Numbered from the stretch's first letter, positions 16,919-25,037 are shown. The stretch: 64,000 nt of DNA from an uncultured Oscillospiraceae bacterium (GCA_947624385.1 CANQJZ010000003.1:27685-91684), one strand, 5' to 3'. A program made the numbers and translations. The notes: a model not told the origin generated them from the letters alone.

Positions 16919-17532
16919 TAAATCTGTACTTTTTCGGCCGCCGGACCGGCCTCCATCCACTTGGCAAAGGTCGTGCGGGAAACGCCCAGCCGCTTGGCCG
17001 CGCTCCGGGCCGATAGTTCCCCCGCCTCCCACGCGGCGCGCACCTGTTCAAGCCCCTCCGGCGGCTCCAGCGGCCGCCGACCGAACTGTACGCCCCTTGC
17101 CTTGGCCGCCGCGATGCCCTCCGCCTGGCGCTGACGGATGAACTCCCGCTCCGTCTGGGCCACGTAAGACAACAGCTGCAAAACGATGTCCGCGATGAGC
17201 GTACCCGTCAGGTCGCGCCCCTGCCGCGTGTCCAGCAGCGGCATGTCCAGCACCACGATGGCGACGCCTTTTTCCTTCGTCAGCAGCCGCCATTGCTCCA
17301 ATATCTCGTCATAGTTCCGTCCCAGCCGGTCGATGCTCTTGATCACAAGAACGTCCTCCGGCTTCAGCTTTCGCAGCAGCCGCCGGTAGGCCGGGCGCTG
17401 GAAGTCCTTGCCGGACTGCTTGTCGGCGTACACGCGCCGGTCCTCCACGCCAAACTCCCGCATGGCGATCTGCTGCCGGTCCAGATTCTGCTCCCGGCTG
17501 GATACACGGATATAGCCGTATGTCTCGCCCAT
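16918..17532 (-). CDS. Serine recombinase of the small resolvase/invertase type
   Basis: 204 residues. The N-terminal catalytic domain begins GYIRVSSREQNLDRQ with the nucleophilic Ser in the RVSS motif, followed by DKQSGKDFQRPAY, the arginine-bearing SIDRLGRNYDEI and the FIRQRQAEGIAAAKARG E-helix; a C-terminal Hin/Pin-like HTH (SARSAAKRLGVSRTTFAKWM) completes it. Such proteins invert or resolve DNA between short sites. It sits directly upstream of, and overlaps by one base, the decapitated adhesin. The ATG at 17532 follows AAAGGAGG by seven nucleotides. Confidence 0.9.
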   Translation of the reverse strand: MGETYGYIRVSSREQNLDRQQIAMREFGVEDRRVYADKQSGKDFQRPAYRRLLRKLKPEDVLVIKSIDRLGRNYDEILEQWRLLTKEKGVAIVVLDMPLLDTRQGRDLTGTLIADIVLQLLSYVAQTEREFIRQRQAEGIAAAKARGVQFGRRPLEPPEGLEQVRAAWEAGELSARSAAKRLGVSRTTFAKWMEAGPAAEKVQI

Positions 17533-17767
17533 CACGTTTCCTCCTTTGTTTATGTAGTAAAGAGGAAACCATTTTGCACCGTATCGATGCTTTTGCCCAA
17601 TATTATATTTTGCCCGAAGGGACCATCAAATTTTCTGAGAGCTTTTGAATAAGGAGCGTCCCGGCGGGACCGGGGAAGAAGTTTGTCAAAACTAACAAAT
17701 GGGGCGGTTGCAAAAACCGGCCCTTTTCGGCAACACGCCGAAATCGGGGGAAACGGGACGGCAGGGC
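17533..17767. other. Intergenic region between recombinase and feo promoter
   Basis: AT-richer than its neighbours, with no gene. It may hold the recombinase promoter and a crossover site; I saw no convincing pair of inverted crossover sequences. AAACTAACAAATGG at 17689-17702 carries a CTAAC half-site like those near the feo promoter. Confidence 0.35.
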
Positions 17768-17796
17768 TTGACAAATGGGTTAGTCATGACTAAAAT
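17768..17796 (+). promoter_or_regulatory. Promoter of the feo operon
   Basis: TTGACA (17768-17773), 17-nt spacer, TAAAAT (17791-17796). The spacer is largely occupied by the palindrome TTAGTCATGACTAA. Confidence 0.8.
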
Positions 17797-17858
17797 AGCA
17801 TGCGGCGTTAGGGAACACTAACGCCCATGTGTTTGCCATTGGATTAGGCATGACTAAT
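17780..17858 (+). promoter_or_regulatory. DtxR/MntR-like operators of the feo operon
   Basis: Two related palindromes: TTAGTCATGACTAA (17780-17793) inside the promoter, and ATTAGGCATGACTAAT (17843-17858) in the leader. Between them lies a third inverted repeat GGCGTTAG/CTAACGCC (17804-17825). The TTAG...CTAA arms resemble DtxR-family sites rather than a Fur box, so an iron-sensing DtxR-type repressor probably shuts the operon when iron is plentiful. Confidence 0.65.
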
Positions 17859-17878
17859 CAACGGGAGGGGGAGCGCGT

Positions 17879-18088
17879 ATGCCGATCACGATGCTGCGCA
17901 AGGGCGAGAGCAGCCTCATCACCCGCGTCGGCGGCAAGCCGGAGACCCGCCAATTCCTGGAAAATCTGGGGTTCGTGGTGGGAAGTCCGGTGACGGTGGT
18001 GAGCGACATCGGCGGCAACCTGATCGTCCGGGTCAAGGACGCACGGGTGGCCGTGAGCCTGGAAATGGCGCAAAAGATCTATGTGTGA
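17879..18088 (+). CDS. feoA: FeoA domain protein 1
   Basis: 69 residues of the FeoA SH3-like fold (ARVAVSLEMAQKIYV end; GNLIVRVKDARVAV strand). FeoA proteins assist FeoB in ferrous iron uptake from the cytoplasmic side. It follows GGGAGGGGGAG and is the first gene after the iron-regulated promoter, 33 nt before a second FeoA. Confidence 0.88.
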   Translation: MPITMLRKGESSLITRVGGKPETRQFLENLGFVVGSPVTVVSDIGGNLIVRVKDARVAVSLEMAQKIYV

Positions 18089-18121
18089 GGAAGCATCAGG
18101 AGGAGAAAGGAGGAATTGAAT

Positions 18122-18340
18122 ATGACGCTGCGGGAGGCAAAGGTGGGCCAGACCGTCCGGGTGGCCAAGCTGGAGGGCACCGGGGCGGTGAAGCGCCGGA
18201 TCATGGACATGGGCATCACCAGGGGCGAGAGCATCTATGTCCGGAAGGTGGCGCCTTTAGGGGACCCTATTGAGATCACCATCCGGGGCTATGAACTGAG
18301 TCTGCGGAAAGCGGATTCAGAGATGATCATTGTGGAATGA
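18122..18340 (+). CDS. feoA: FeoA domain protein 2
   Basis: 72 residues with the typical FeoA pattern: TLREAKVGQTVRVAKLEG, RRIMDMGITRGESIYV, GDPIEITIRGYELSLRKADS. The ATG at 18122 is preferred since AAAGGAGG lies eight nucleotides upstream; a TTG at 18116 is too close. Two separate FeoA proteins before FeoB is common in Clostridia. Confidence 0.92.
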   Translation: MTLREAKVGQTVRVAKLEGTGAVKRRIMDMGITRGESIYVRKVAPLGDPIEITIRGYELSLRKADSEMIIVE

Positions 18341-18352
18341 GAGGACGATAAC

Positions 18353-20740
18353 ATGGCGGAAAGAAACATAACCATTGCCCTTGCGGGCAACCCCAACTGC
18401 GGCAAGACGACGCTGTTCAACGCCCTGACCGGGGCCAACCAGTACGTGGGCAACTGGCCCGGGGTCACGGTGGAGAAAAAAGAGGGGCGGTTGAAGGACC
18501 ATAAGGACGTGACCGTCACGGACCTGCCGGGCATCTACTCCCTGAGCCCCTACACCCTGGAGGAAGTGGTGGCCCGGAACTACCTCATCGACCAGCGGCC
18601 CGACGCCATATTGAACATCGTGGACGGGACCAACCTGGAGCGGAACCTGTACCTGACCACCCAGCTTGTGGAGCTGGGCATCCCGGTGCTGGTGGCCGTG
18701 AACATGATGGACGTGGTGAAAAAGACAGGGGACAGGATAGACACGAAAAAGCTGGCGAAAGCCCTGGACTGCCAGGTGATGGAGATATCCGCCCTGAAGG
18801 GCGACGGGGTGATGGCCGCGGCGGAGGCCGCCGTGGAGCTGGCAAAGAGCGGGCGGGTGACCGTGCCCCAGCACCGGTTCGCCGGGTGCGTGGAGCACGC
18901 CCTGGCCCATATCGAGGAAGTGGCGGTGCATGAACTGCCCGCCGAGCAGCAGCGGTGGTACGCGATAAAGCTTTTCGAACGGGACGAGAAGGTGGCCGAA
19001 AAACTGGGGTTAAATGACACGGCCCTGGCCCACATCGAACAGGACATCGCCGACTGCGAGCGGGAGATGGACGACGACGCCGAGTCCATCATCACCGCCC
19101 AGCGCTATGACTATATCACTTCGGTCACGAAAGAGTGCTTTGCCCGAAAAAGCAAGCAGAAGATGACCGCCTCCGACAAGATCGACCGGGTGGTCACCAA
19201 CCGGTGGCTGGCACTGCCCATTTTCGCGGTGGTCATGTTCTGCATCTACGCCATCGCCATGGGCGGCTGGCGGATATCTGTCGGCACCGCCCTGACCGAC
19301 TGGGCCAACGACGGGCTTTTTGGGGACGGGTGGTTCCTGCCCTTCACGGCGGATACGGACGCCTGGGAGGAGGACTCCGGAGCCTTTGAGGAAGCTTCCG
19401 CCATTATAGAGGCATACGAGGCCGGGGACAGCGAGGCGTATTTGTACGACGACGAGGCCGGCGAGACGAATGTGCTCCCCGTGGACCAGGCGGCCTATGA
19501 CGCGGCCATGACTGTGGCGGAGCCGGACCCGGCTGACTACGGCGTGTGGGTACCGGGCATCCCCGTACTGGCGGAAAAGCTGCTGGACGCGCTGGGCTGC
19601 GGCGAGGTCGTCAAGAGCCTGGTGCTGGACGGCGTCGTGGGCGGCGTAGGGGCCGTGCTGGGGTTCGTGCCCCAGATGCTGGTGCTGTTCCTGCTGCTGG
19701 CCATATTGGAGGACGTGGGCTATATGGCCCGTGTGGCGTTCATCATGGACCGCATCTTCCGGCGCTTCGGCCTTTCCGGCAAGAGCTTCATCCCCATGCT
19801 GGTGGCCACGGGCTGCGGCGTGCCCGGCGTCATGGCCAGCCGGACCATCGAGCAGGACCGGGACAGGAAGATGACCATCATGACCACCTGCTTCATCCCC
19901 TGCGGGGCGAAAATGCCCATCATCGCCCTGTTCGCCGGGGCCTTGTTTGGCCAGAGCCCGCTGGTGGCCGTGTCCGCGTTCTTCATCGGCATCGGGGCGG
20001 TGGTCGTAAGCGGCATCCTGCTGAAAAAGTGCAAAGCCTTCGCCGGCGAGCCCGCGCCCTTCGTCATGGAGCTGCCCGCCTACCATGCCCCCCAGGCCCG
20101 GAACGTCCTGCGGGCCATGTGGGAGCGGGGCTGGTCCTTCATCAAGCGGGCCGGTACCATCATCCTGCTCAGTTCCATCGTGCTGTGGTTCCTGCAGGGA
20201 TTCGGCTTTGAAAACGGCTCCTTCGGCATGGTGGAGGACAACGACGCCTCCCTTCTCGCGGCCATCGGCGGCGCCATCGCGTTCATCTTCGCGCCTCTGG
20301 GCTTCGGAAGCTGGCAGGCCACCGTGGCGGCCATCACGGGCCTCATCGCCAAGGAGGAAGTGGTCAGCACCCTGCATGTGCTGTACCCCGGCAATCTGAC
20401 GGCTCAGATCGGCGCGGCCTTCACAGGGCTCACCGCCTACTCCTTCATGATCTTCAACCTGCTGTGCGCGCCCTGCTTCGCGGCCATGGGCGCCATCCGG
20501 CGGGAGATGAACAACGCCAAGTGGACCTGGGCCGCCATCGGGTACATGTGCGCCTTCGCCTACGCCGTGAGCCTGATCGTATACCAGCTTGGCAGCCTCT
20601 TTGCCGGCGGCGGCTTCGGCGTGGGCACCGCGGCGGGGCTTCTTGTCCTGGCGGGGCTTTGCTACCTGGTGTTCCGCCCGGCGCCGGACCTTGCTCACAC
20701 GGCGGCCAAAAATACCCGCAGCGTACACGCGGGGGCATGA
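18353..20740 (+). CDS. feoB: Ferrous iron transporter FeoB
   Basis: 795 residues. The N-terminal GTPase has G1 GNPNCGKTTLFNALTG, G3 DLPGIYSLSPYT and G4 NMMD; the C-terminal half has the two gate motifs, with VATGCGVPGVMASRT and CFIPCGAKMPII carrying conserved cysteines, and several membrane helices. An acidic stretch (about residues 325-385) forms an extracellular insertion between helices. It imports Fe2+ across the cytoplasmic membrane. 12 nt after feoA2 and 3 nt before the Cys-rich partner. Confidence 0.96.
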   Translation: MAERNITIALAGNPNCGKTTLFNALTGANQYVGNWPGVTVEKKEGRLKDHKDVTVTDLPGIYSLSPYTLEEVVARNYLIDQRPDAILNIVDGTNLERNLYLTTQLVELGIPVLVAVNMMDVVKKTGDRIDTKKLAKALDCQVMEISALKGDGVMAAAEAAVELAKSGRVTVPQHRFAGCVEHALAHIEEVAVHELPAEQQRWYAIKLFERDEKVAEKLGLNDTALAHIEQDIADCEREMDDDAESIITAQRYDYITSVTKECFARKSKQKMTASDKIDRVVTNRWLALPIFAVVMFCIYAIAMGGWRISVGTALTDWANDGLFGDGWFLPFTADTDAWEEDSGAFEEASAIIEAYEAGDSEAYLYDDEAGETNVLPVDQAAYDAAMTVAEPDPADYGVWVPGIPVLAEKLLDALGCGEVVKSLVLDGVVGGVGAVLGFVPQMLVLFLLLAILEDVGYMARVAFIMDRIFRRFGLSGKSFIPMLVATGCGVPGVMASRTIEQDRDRKMTIMTTCFIPCGAKMPIIALFAGALFGQSPLVAVSAFFIGIGAVVVSGILLKKCKAFAGEPAPFVMELPAYHAPQARNVLRAMWERGWSFIKRAGTIILLSSIVLWFLQGFGFENGSFGMVEDNDASLLAAIGGAIAFIFAPLGFGSWQATVAAITGLIAKEEVVSTLHVLYPGNLTAQIGAAFTGLTAYSFMIFNLLCAPCFAAMGAIRREMNNAKWTWAAIGYMCAFAYAVSLIVYQLGSLFAGGGFGVGTAAGLLVLAGLCYLVFRPAPDLAHTAAKNTRSVHAGA

Positions 20741-20743
20741 GCG

Positions 20744-20908
20744 ATGGGGGCGTTTCTTGCAGCCCACGGCGGCGATATTCTGGTGAGCGCGCTGGTGCTG
20801 GTCTGCGTTATCGCCATCGTGCGGCACATGGTCCGCAATAAAAAAGCGGGCGGGTGCTCCTGCGGCGGGTGCAGCGGCGACTGCGAGCACTGTAACATGC
20901 ACCACTGA
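20744..20908 (+). CDS. FeoB-associated Cys-rich membrane protein
   Basis: 54 residues: one N-terminal membrane helix (ILVSALVLVCVIAIV) then a cytoplasmic tail CSCGGCSGDCEHCNMHH with five cysteines and two histidines. This matches the small FeoB-associated family (PF12669) proposed to assist FeoB. It starts three bases after the feoB stop and closes the operon. Confidence 0.88.
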   Translation: MGAFLAAHGGDILVSALVLVCVIAIVRHMVRNKKAGGCSCGGCSGDCEHCNMHH

Positions 20909-20937
20909 GCTTTGGTTCCTCTCCTTTTATGTACGCG

Positions 20938-20967
20938 GAAGCGGCCCGAGGGCCGCTTCTGTGTTTT
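20938..20967 (+). terminator. Terminator of the feo operon
   Basis: GAAGCGGCC / GGCCGCTTC stem with a short loop, then TGTGTTTTTT. Confidence 0.85.
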
Positions 20968-20981
20968 TTCGCGTCAGAGGG

Positions 20982-21028
20982 TTGACAACGGTGCTATGTC
21001 GTGTTACGATATGTCGAGAGACGACATA
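20982..21028 (+). promoter_or_regulatory. Promoter and operator of the padR operon
   Basis: TTGACA (20982-20987), 17-nt spacer, TACGAT (21005-21010). Immediately downstream TATGTCG-AGAGA-CGACATA (21010-21028) is a perfect inverted repeat, and another TATGTCG lies in the spacer. The ATGT...ACAT core fits PadR operators, pointing to autorepression. Confidence 0.65.
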
Positions 21029-21041
21029 AGGAGGTGAGCCC

Positions 21042-21377
21042 GTGGGCAGAAGCGCGGAACCGCTGACGGAGAGCTATTTTTACATTCTGCTGTGCCTGTA
21101 CCGGGGACCCAACCACGGCTACGGCATCATGCGCCAGACGTTGGCCCTGTCGGAGGGGCACGTACACATCGGCTCCGGCACCATGTACGGGGCCACGTCG
21201 AACATGATGAAAAAGGGCTGGATCGAGGAGCTTCCCAAGCCCGACGCGGACCGGCGGCGATTATACCGGCTCACGGACGCGGGCCGGCAGGTGCTCTTGG
21301 ACGAGGCGGCGCGGCTGCGGTATCTTTCCGCGGCGGCGGCGAACGTGATAGAAGGAGGAAAAGAAAATGAGGAATAA
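21042..21377 (+). CDS. PadR-family transcriptional regulator
   Basis: 111 residues of PadR-type winged helix: YFYILLCLYRGPNHGYGIM, the GSGTMYGATSNMMKKGWIEE recognition helix and wing, then DADRRRLYRLTDAGRQVL. The GTG at 21042 is used because AAGGAGGTGA is five nucleotides upstream. It overlaps the DUF2812 gene by 11 nt, the usual pairing for this family, in which the membrane protein is the likely effector. Confidence 0.9.
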   Translation: MGRSAEPLTESYFYILLCLYRGPNHGYGIMRQTLALSEGHVHIGSGTMYGATSNMMKKGWIEELPKPDADRRRLYRLTDAGRQVLLDEAARLRYLSAAAANVIEGGKENEE

Positions 21378-22278
21378 GAAAACAAGGTGCGCGTTTTACC
21401 CCGCCTGGGAGTACCGGCGGGAGGTGGAGGACCTGAACGCCCTGTCGGACCAGGGCTGGCAGTTGGAAAAGGGCGGGTGCTTCCGCAGCAGGTTTTACCG
21501 GGACGAGAGCGTGCGCTACCGCTACGCCCTGGACTATAACACCCAAATCGATGACCCGGTCCGGTACCGGGAGATTTTTGCCGAGCAGGGCTGGGAGTTC
21601 GTCAGCGACACCTTCAACGGCTGGCACTATTTCCGCAAGGTCTATGACCCCAGTCTGCCGCCGGAGGAATATGAAATTTATACCGACGAGGCATCCGTGC
21701 GGGACATGTCGGGCCGGTGGAGCCGGCTGGGGTACGCCTTCGGCGTCATCGAACTGGTCTGCGCGGCGATGAATCTGTTCGTCCTTCTGCGCCATCCCAG
21801 CATCACCAACATTGCCATGGCTTTGGTCTGCCTGTGGCTGGGCGTTATGATCCTGGTGGGCGCAAGGCGTATCCGCCGTCCGGAGACCGCCGGAAGGCCC
21901 AAAAAGAGCATGGGCTGGTGCTTCGCGGTGGTGTTCGCGCTGCTGGCGGTGGGGCTGGTGTTCGGCATCGTCCACTCTGCGGCCACCGTTGACCGCGAGT
22001 ATGTGTACGACCCGGACAGTGGACCCTGGACATGGCAGATACACGTATCCCTGCCGGACTTCTATACCCTGGACGTGGAGGCCGACACGGACGCCTATGT
22101 GGACATTACCGTGACGAATCATAGAAACGGCAAGGAGATGGCCGCGCTGGGCGGCGGCTGGGACCTGCGGGCCAAGGGGGTCATGTTCCTGCTGCCGGGG
22201 ACCTACGACGTGACCACAAAATACGCCGAGGGCACCGAACCGGGCACCACGGGGATGTTCCGGTATGAGATGGATTGA
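21367..22278 (+). CDS. DUF2812 membrane protein
   Basis: 303 residues. The N-terminal about 110 residues match DUF2812 (FYPAWEYRREVEDLNALSDQ, GWEFVSDTFNGWHYFRKV). Two or three membrane helices follow (about 120-165 and 185-205), and the C-terminal 90 residues look like an extracellular beta domain. Function unknown; partner of the overlapping PadR gene, possibly in envelope stress response. Confidence 0.82.
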   Translation: MRNKKTRCAFYPAWEYRREVEDLNALSDQGWQLEKGGCFRSRFYRDESVRYRYALDYNTQIDDPVRYREIFAEQGWEFVSDTFNGWHYFRKVYDPSLPPEEYEIYTDEASVRDMSGRWSRLGYAFGVIELVCAAMNLFVLLRHPSITNIAMALVCLWLGVMILVGARRIRRPETAGRPKKSMGWCFAVVFALLAVGLVFGIVHSAATVDREYVYDPDSGPWTWQIHVSLPDFYTLDVEADTDAYVDITVTNHRNGKEMAALGGGWDLRAKGVMFLLPGTYDVTTKYAEGTEPGTTGMFRYEMD

Positions 22279-22286
22279 GAGCGCAT

Positions 22287-22327
22287 AAAAAACGACAGCA
22301 CCGCCTCACGCCGAGGCGGTGCTGTCG
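22287..22327 (-). terminator. Terminator, better for the minus strand
   Basis: 15-bp stem CGACAGCACCGCCTC / GAGGCGGTGCTGTCG. The T-run (complement of 22287-22292) follows on the minus strand, so it terminates leftward transcripts from the kinase/peptide region and may also stop DUF2812 mRNA. Confidence 0.7.
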
Positions 22328-22407
22328 GGGTTTGGACGGGTCATGCCTTGGGTGTGAACATGTGACATTTGCCGCCGTTCCCTCGCTATACATCATATAT
22401 ATCCACA

Positions 22408-22590
22408 CAGGGTTGTCATTGCTGCACTTGGACCGGCCGTATTCGTTATATTGGCCATCATTCTTGCATTTGCTGCAAAAGTCCCGGCGACAGTCCCGCT
22501 AGAACGCGTTGGCCTTCATGTAGGTATCATCGTCGGACATGCCGCCGTTGACCTCCTCCAGTTCCGCGTCGTCCAGAGCCGTTCTTCCTC
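22408..22590 (-). pseudogene. Decayed double-glycine leader peptide (bacteriocin-like) gene
   Basis: The minus strand reads ALDDAELEEVNGG, a textbook double-glycine secretion leader (GG at 22541-22546), then MSDDDTYMKANAF and a TAG at 22499-22501. After the TAG the same frame continues with a Cys-rich stretch RDCRRDFCSKCKNDG, typical of a small secreted peptide. Upstream of the leader the sequence merges into a family A repeat, so the start is lost. It lies downstream of the LytTR/GHKL operon, a usual setting for peptide signals. Inactive as written. Confidence 0.55.
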
Positions 22591-22662
22591 TTTCCCAACG
22601 GGCAGGCGTGCCCGTTGGGAGCCCTGGTAACAATGTTCCGCCCTCGGGCGGCGATTTGATTT
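22588..22662 (+). repeat. Family A structured repeat, 3' part
   Basis: Hairpin 1 at 22594-22619 (11-bp stem, arms CCCAACGGGCA and TGCCCGTTGGG), linker GGTAACAATGTT, hairpin 2 CCGCCC/GGGCGG and ATTTGATTT. The stem differs from the 6896 copy at several positions but all pairs are kept. Confidence 0.65.
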
Positions 22663-22689
22663 AGCGGCGCCAGCCGCTGCCATATTGAA

Positions 22690-22745
22690 CGCCTCCCCTG
22701 TGTAAGGGGAGGTGGGCCGCCTTTGGCGGCTCGGAGGGGTTGTTA
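22690..22745 (+). repeat. Family B palindromic repeat
   Basis: CCTCCCCTGTGTAAGGGGAGG, then GCCGCC...GGCGGC and CGGAGGGGTTGT. The same unit recurs near 31028, 35649, 35753, 37794 and 37863. Dispersed intergenic elements of this form are common in gut Clostridia. Confidence 0.75.
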
Positions 22746-22782
22746 CCAGACTATAGCATGGTAACGATCCCCCAGTCCTGCG

Positions 22783-24126
22783 TCAGCATGACTGACTTTC
22801 TGGCTCCCTTGGCAGACTGGCGGAGAAGCAAAACCGCTTGTCCGCCTCCCGGTACTCGATGAACCACATCCCGCCGCAGCGCTCCACCATGGCCGCCACG
22901 ATCTTGAGTCCGTACCCGTGGGCCATCTGGTCGGCCTTGGTGGTGCGCACGGTGTTGTCCCGCACGTCCACCGGCGCCGCGGTGGTGTTCTCCGCCCCCA
23001 GCAGGGCGGTTTTTTCCTTCATGCGCATTTTCAGCAGGATATGCCGCCCGTCGGGGTCAGGTATCTTCTCGCACGCCTCCACGGCGTTGTCGATGAGGTT
23101 AGTGAGCACCACCACCAGCGCGTCGTCCGGCATGGGAAACCCCGCCAGATCGTCCAGCCGGAGCTGGAAGTCGATGCCCTTTTCCCGGGCCGCCGGGACC
23201 TTCTCGCTCAGTATCACGTCCACCACGGTCCGGTTGGTGCTGACGGCGAGGGTCCCGGGCGGCTCCGCGTCGATGACCGCGTCCAGGTAGGCGGCAAATT
23301 CCTCCTGGGGCGCGTGCCGTCCGGCCATATCCCGCAGCACCGCCAGCTGGTTTTTGAAGTCATGGGTCTGCCGCCGCTGCTGGTCGTACCGCCCCTCCAC
23401 AGCAGCCACGCGGGCCGTCTCCAGCTGCAGCGTCCCCCGCAGGACCGAGTTCTCCCTGTCCGTCTGCCGCCGCCTGTCGGAGTAGTCCAGCAGGAACAGC
23501 GCCCCCACGCACACGAAGGACAGCAGCATGGGAATGATGAGGCTGATCCATAAAGCGTCCGGGGAAAACCACACGGCCCGGGAAAGGCTCATGGCCAGAA
23601 GATACGCGGGGATGGAGAAAAGGCATATGAGCTTCCAGCCGGTCATATCCGGCTGTCTTGGGGTGCGCCGTGCCCGCCGCCGGTAAAACGCCAGCAGCGC
23701 CCCGGCCTCCGTCAGCTTGGCCAGGAACGATATCCCGTAGGCCACGAAGGGCTGGGCCGCCTGTTCCTCCGCCGTCCAGACGAGAAACAGCACGGACATA
23801 AAAAGGCAGTCCACCACGCTCATGTACAGCCCCGCCAGCAGCGCCACCGCGAAGGCCTGTAAGGCCCGACACTGAAACAGGTAGAACGTCACCAGCGCGT
23901 AGGCCAGCATCAGGAACACCGTGTGAAAGTCCGTCCCGGCCGCGCCGTTCCAGCTGATGAAATGCTGCTCCAAATATAGGAGCACCGACGCCAGCACGAT
24001 GGCCCCGCCGTACTGCTTTGGCCTTTTCAGCGGCACGAAGCACAGCGCCAGCAGCGATTCCGTCAGCACCTCCAATAAGATCAGCAGCGTGGACAGCGCC
24101 CCGTCCGCCAGCGTATCCGCCGTCAT
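22783..24126 (-). CDS. GHKL-type sensor histidine kinase (AgrC-like)
   Basis: 447 residues. About six membrane helices in the first 215 residues, a coiled-coil linker, then the H-box QTHDFKNQLAVLRDM, N-box VLTNLIDNAVEACE and G-box AHGYGLKIV of a HATPase_c_5 domain. Family members sense peptides or envelope signals and phosphorylate LytTR regulators. The ATG at 24126 overlaps the regulator stop (TAATG), so both are translated from one mRNA. The frame upstream to 24336 is inside the regulator and spurious. Confidence 0.9.
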   Translation of the reverse strand: MTADTLADGALSTLLILLEVLTESLLALCFVPLKRPKQYGGAIVLASVLLYLEQHFISWNGAAGTDFHTVFLMLAYALVTFYLFQCRALQAFAVALLAGLYMSVVDCLFMSVLFLVWTAEEQAAQPFVAYGISFLAKLTEAGALLAFYRRRARRTPRQPDMTGWKLICLFSIPAYLLAMSLSRAVWFSPDALWISLIIPMLLSFVCVGALFLLDYSDRRRQTDRENSVLRGTLQLETARVAAVEGRYDQQRRQTHDFKNQLAVLRDMAGRHAPQEEFAAYLDAVIDAEPPGTLAVSTNRTVVDVILSEKVPAAREKGIDFQLRLDDLAGFPMPDDALVVVLTNLIDNAVEACEKIPDPDGRHILLKMRMKEKTALLGAENTTAAPVDVRDNTVRTTKADQMAHGYGLKIVAAMVERCGGMWFIEYREADKRFCFSASLPREPESQSC

Positions 24127-24836
24127 TACATTTGCCTCACTTTCCACGTCACATACCGGCGGGTGATGTCGCTGTAGTTTTTCCGGCTCACGGCCAGGCT
24201 CTCCCCGCCGGTGAGCGCGGCCCGGTAATTGCGGATGTCCTCGATGATCTGCATGTTCACAAGAAAGCTGCGCTGGATGCGCAGAAAATCGTCCCCGGCC
24301 AGCTTCTGGGCGTAATCGCCGATACGGCCCATGCACTCCAACGGCTCGCCCTGCCTGAGGTGCAGCAGCACCCGGCGGGATACGGTGCCCTCAAAATAGC
24401 GTATATCCTCCAGACTCACGGTCATCCACCTGTCCGGGGTCTGGACTTTTATGTACCGGCGGCGTTCGGACAGCTTTTCCAGCAGCGCGTCCACGCAGGG
24501 GCCGAGCTGCCTGTCCAGGTCGTCCTTCAAAAGATACCGAAACGCCTCCACGCTGTACCCCTCCACGGCGTACCGGTCCAGCGCCGTCACGAACACGATG
24601 AGCATGTCCCTGGACCGCTCCCGCAGCCGCCGGGCGGTCTGCATGCCGTCCGGCCCCGGCATGTCGATGTCCAGAAACACCGCGGCCGCGTCCGTCAGGT
24701 CCGCCGCCAGCAGCGCGTCCCCGGAGGAAAACACCGCGTAATCGCATGGCCAGTGCCGGGCCGTGAACTGTTCCTCCAGCATCCGGCTGAAAAGATCGCA
24801 AAACGCCCCGTCGTCGTCGCAGATGGCCACCTTCAT
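24126..24836 (-). CDS. LytTR-family response regulator
   Basis: 236 residues. The receiver domain (1-120) has the acidic CDDDGAF pocket and phospho-acceptor Asp in VFLDIDMPG; the LytTR DNA-binding domain follows (about 135-232; LEDIRYFEG, FLRIQRSFLVN). AgrA/ComE-like regulators of this type control peptide or bacteriocin genes. An AAAGGAGG site precedes the ATG. The decayed double-glycine peptide downstream could be a lost target or signal. Confidence 0.92.
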   Translation of the reverse strand: MKVAICDDDGAFCDLFSRMLEEQFTARHWPCDYAVFSSGDALLAADLTDAAAVFLDIDMPGPDGMQTARRLRERSRDMLIVFVTALDRYAVEGYSVEAFRYLLKDDLDRQLGPCVDALLEKLSERRRYIKVQTPDRWMTVSLEDIRYFEGTVSRRVLLHLRQGEPLECMGRIGDYAQKLAGDDFLRIQRSFLVNMQIIEDIRNYRAALTGGESLAVSRKNYSDITRRYVTWKVRQM

Positions 24837-24981
24837 GCCGCCGCCTCCTTTGTAATTTTTTGTTTCTTTCTTATCTTACCGCGCCCCGGCGGTTCTGTCC
24901 ACCCGCTTTCACCCGCATTTCACCGCGAAAAAACCGCACTTTTCGTCAAATAGCCCACAAAACCGCGCCACTGTGCTATAA

Positions 24982-25006
24982 GTAACAAACAGTTACAGGT
25001 TGTTAC
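24982..25006 (+). promoter_or_regulatory. Inverted repeat upstream of the second CofE-like gene
   Basis: GTAACAA-N11-TTGTTAC, overlapping GTAAC-N5-GTTAC, just after TATAAG (24977-24982), which could be a -10. It sits about 30 nt before the gene, a good operator position. Confidence 0.45.
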
Positions 25007-25037
25007 CGCTTCACCGGCACAAAAGACAGGAGGCGCC

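Noticed and set aside
17540..17660. Hin-type crossover site beside the recombinase
   Set aside because: GAGGAAACCATTTTGCACC near 17560 looks faintly similar to half-sites, but I could not find a convincing inverted partner by eye.
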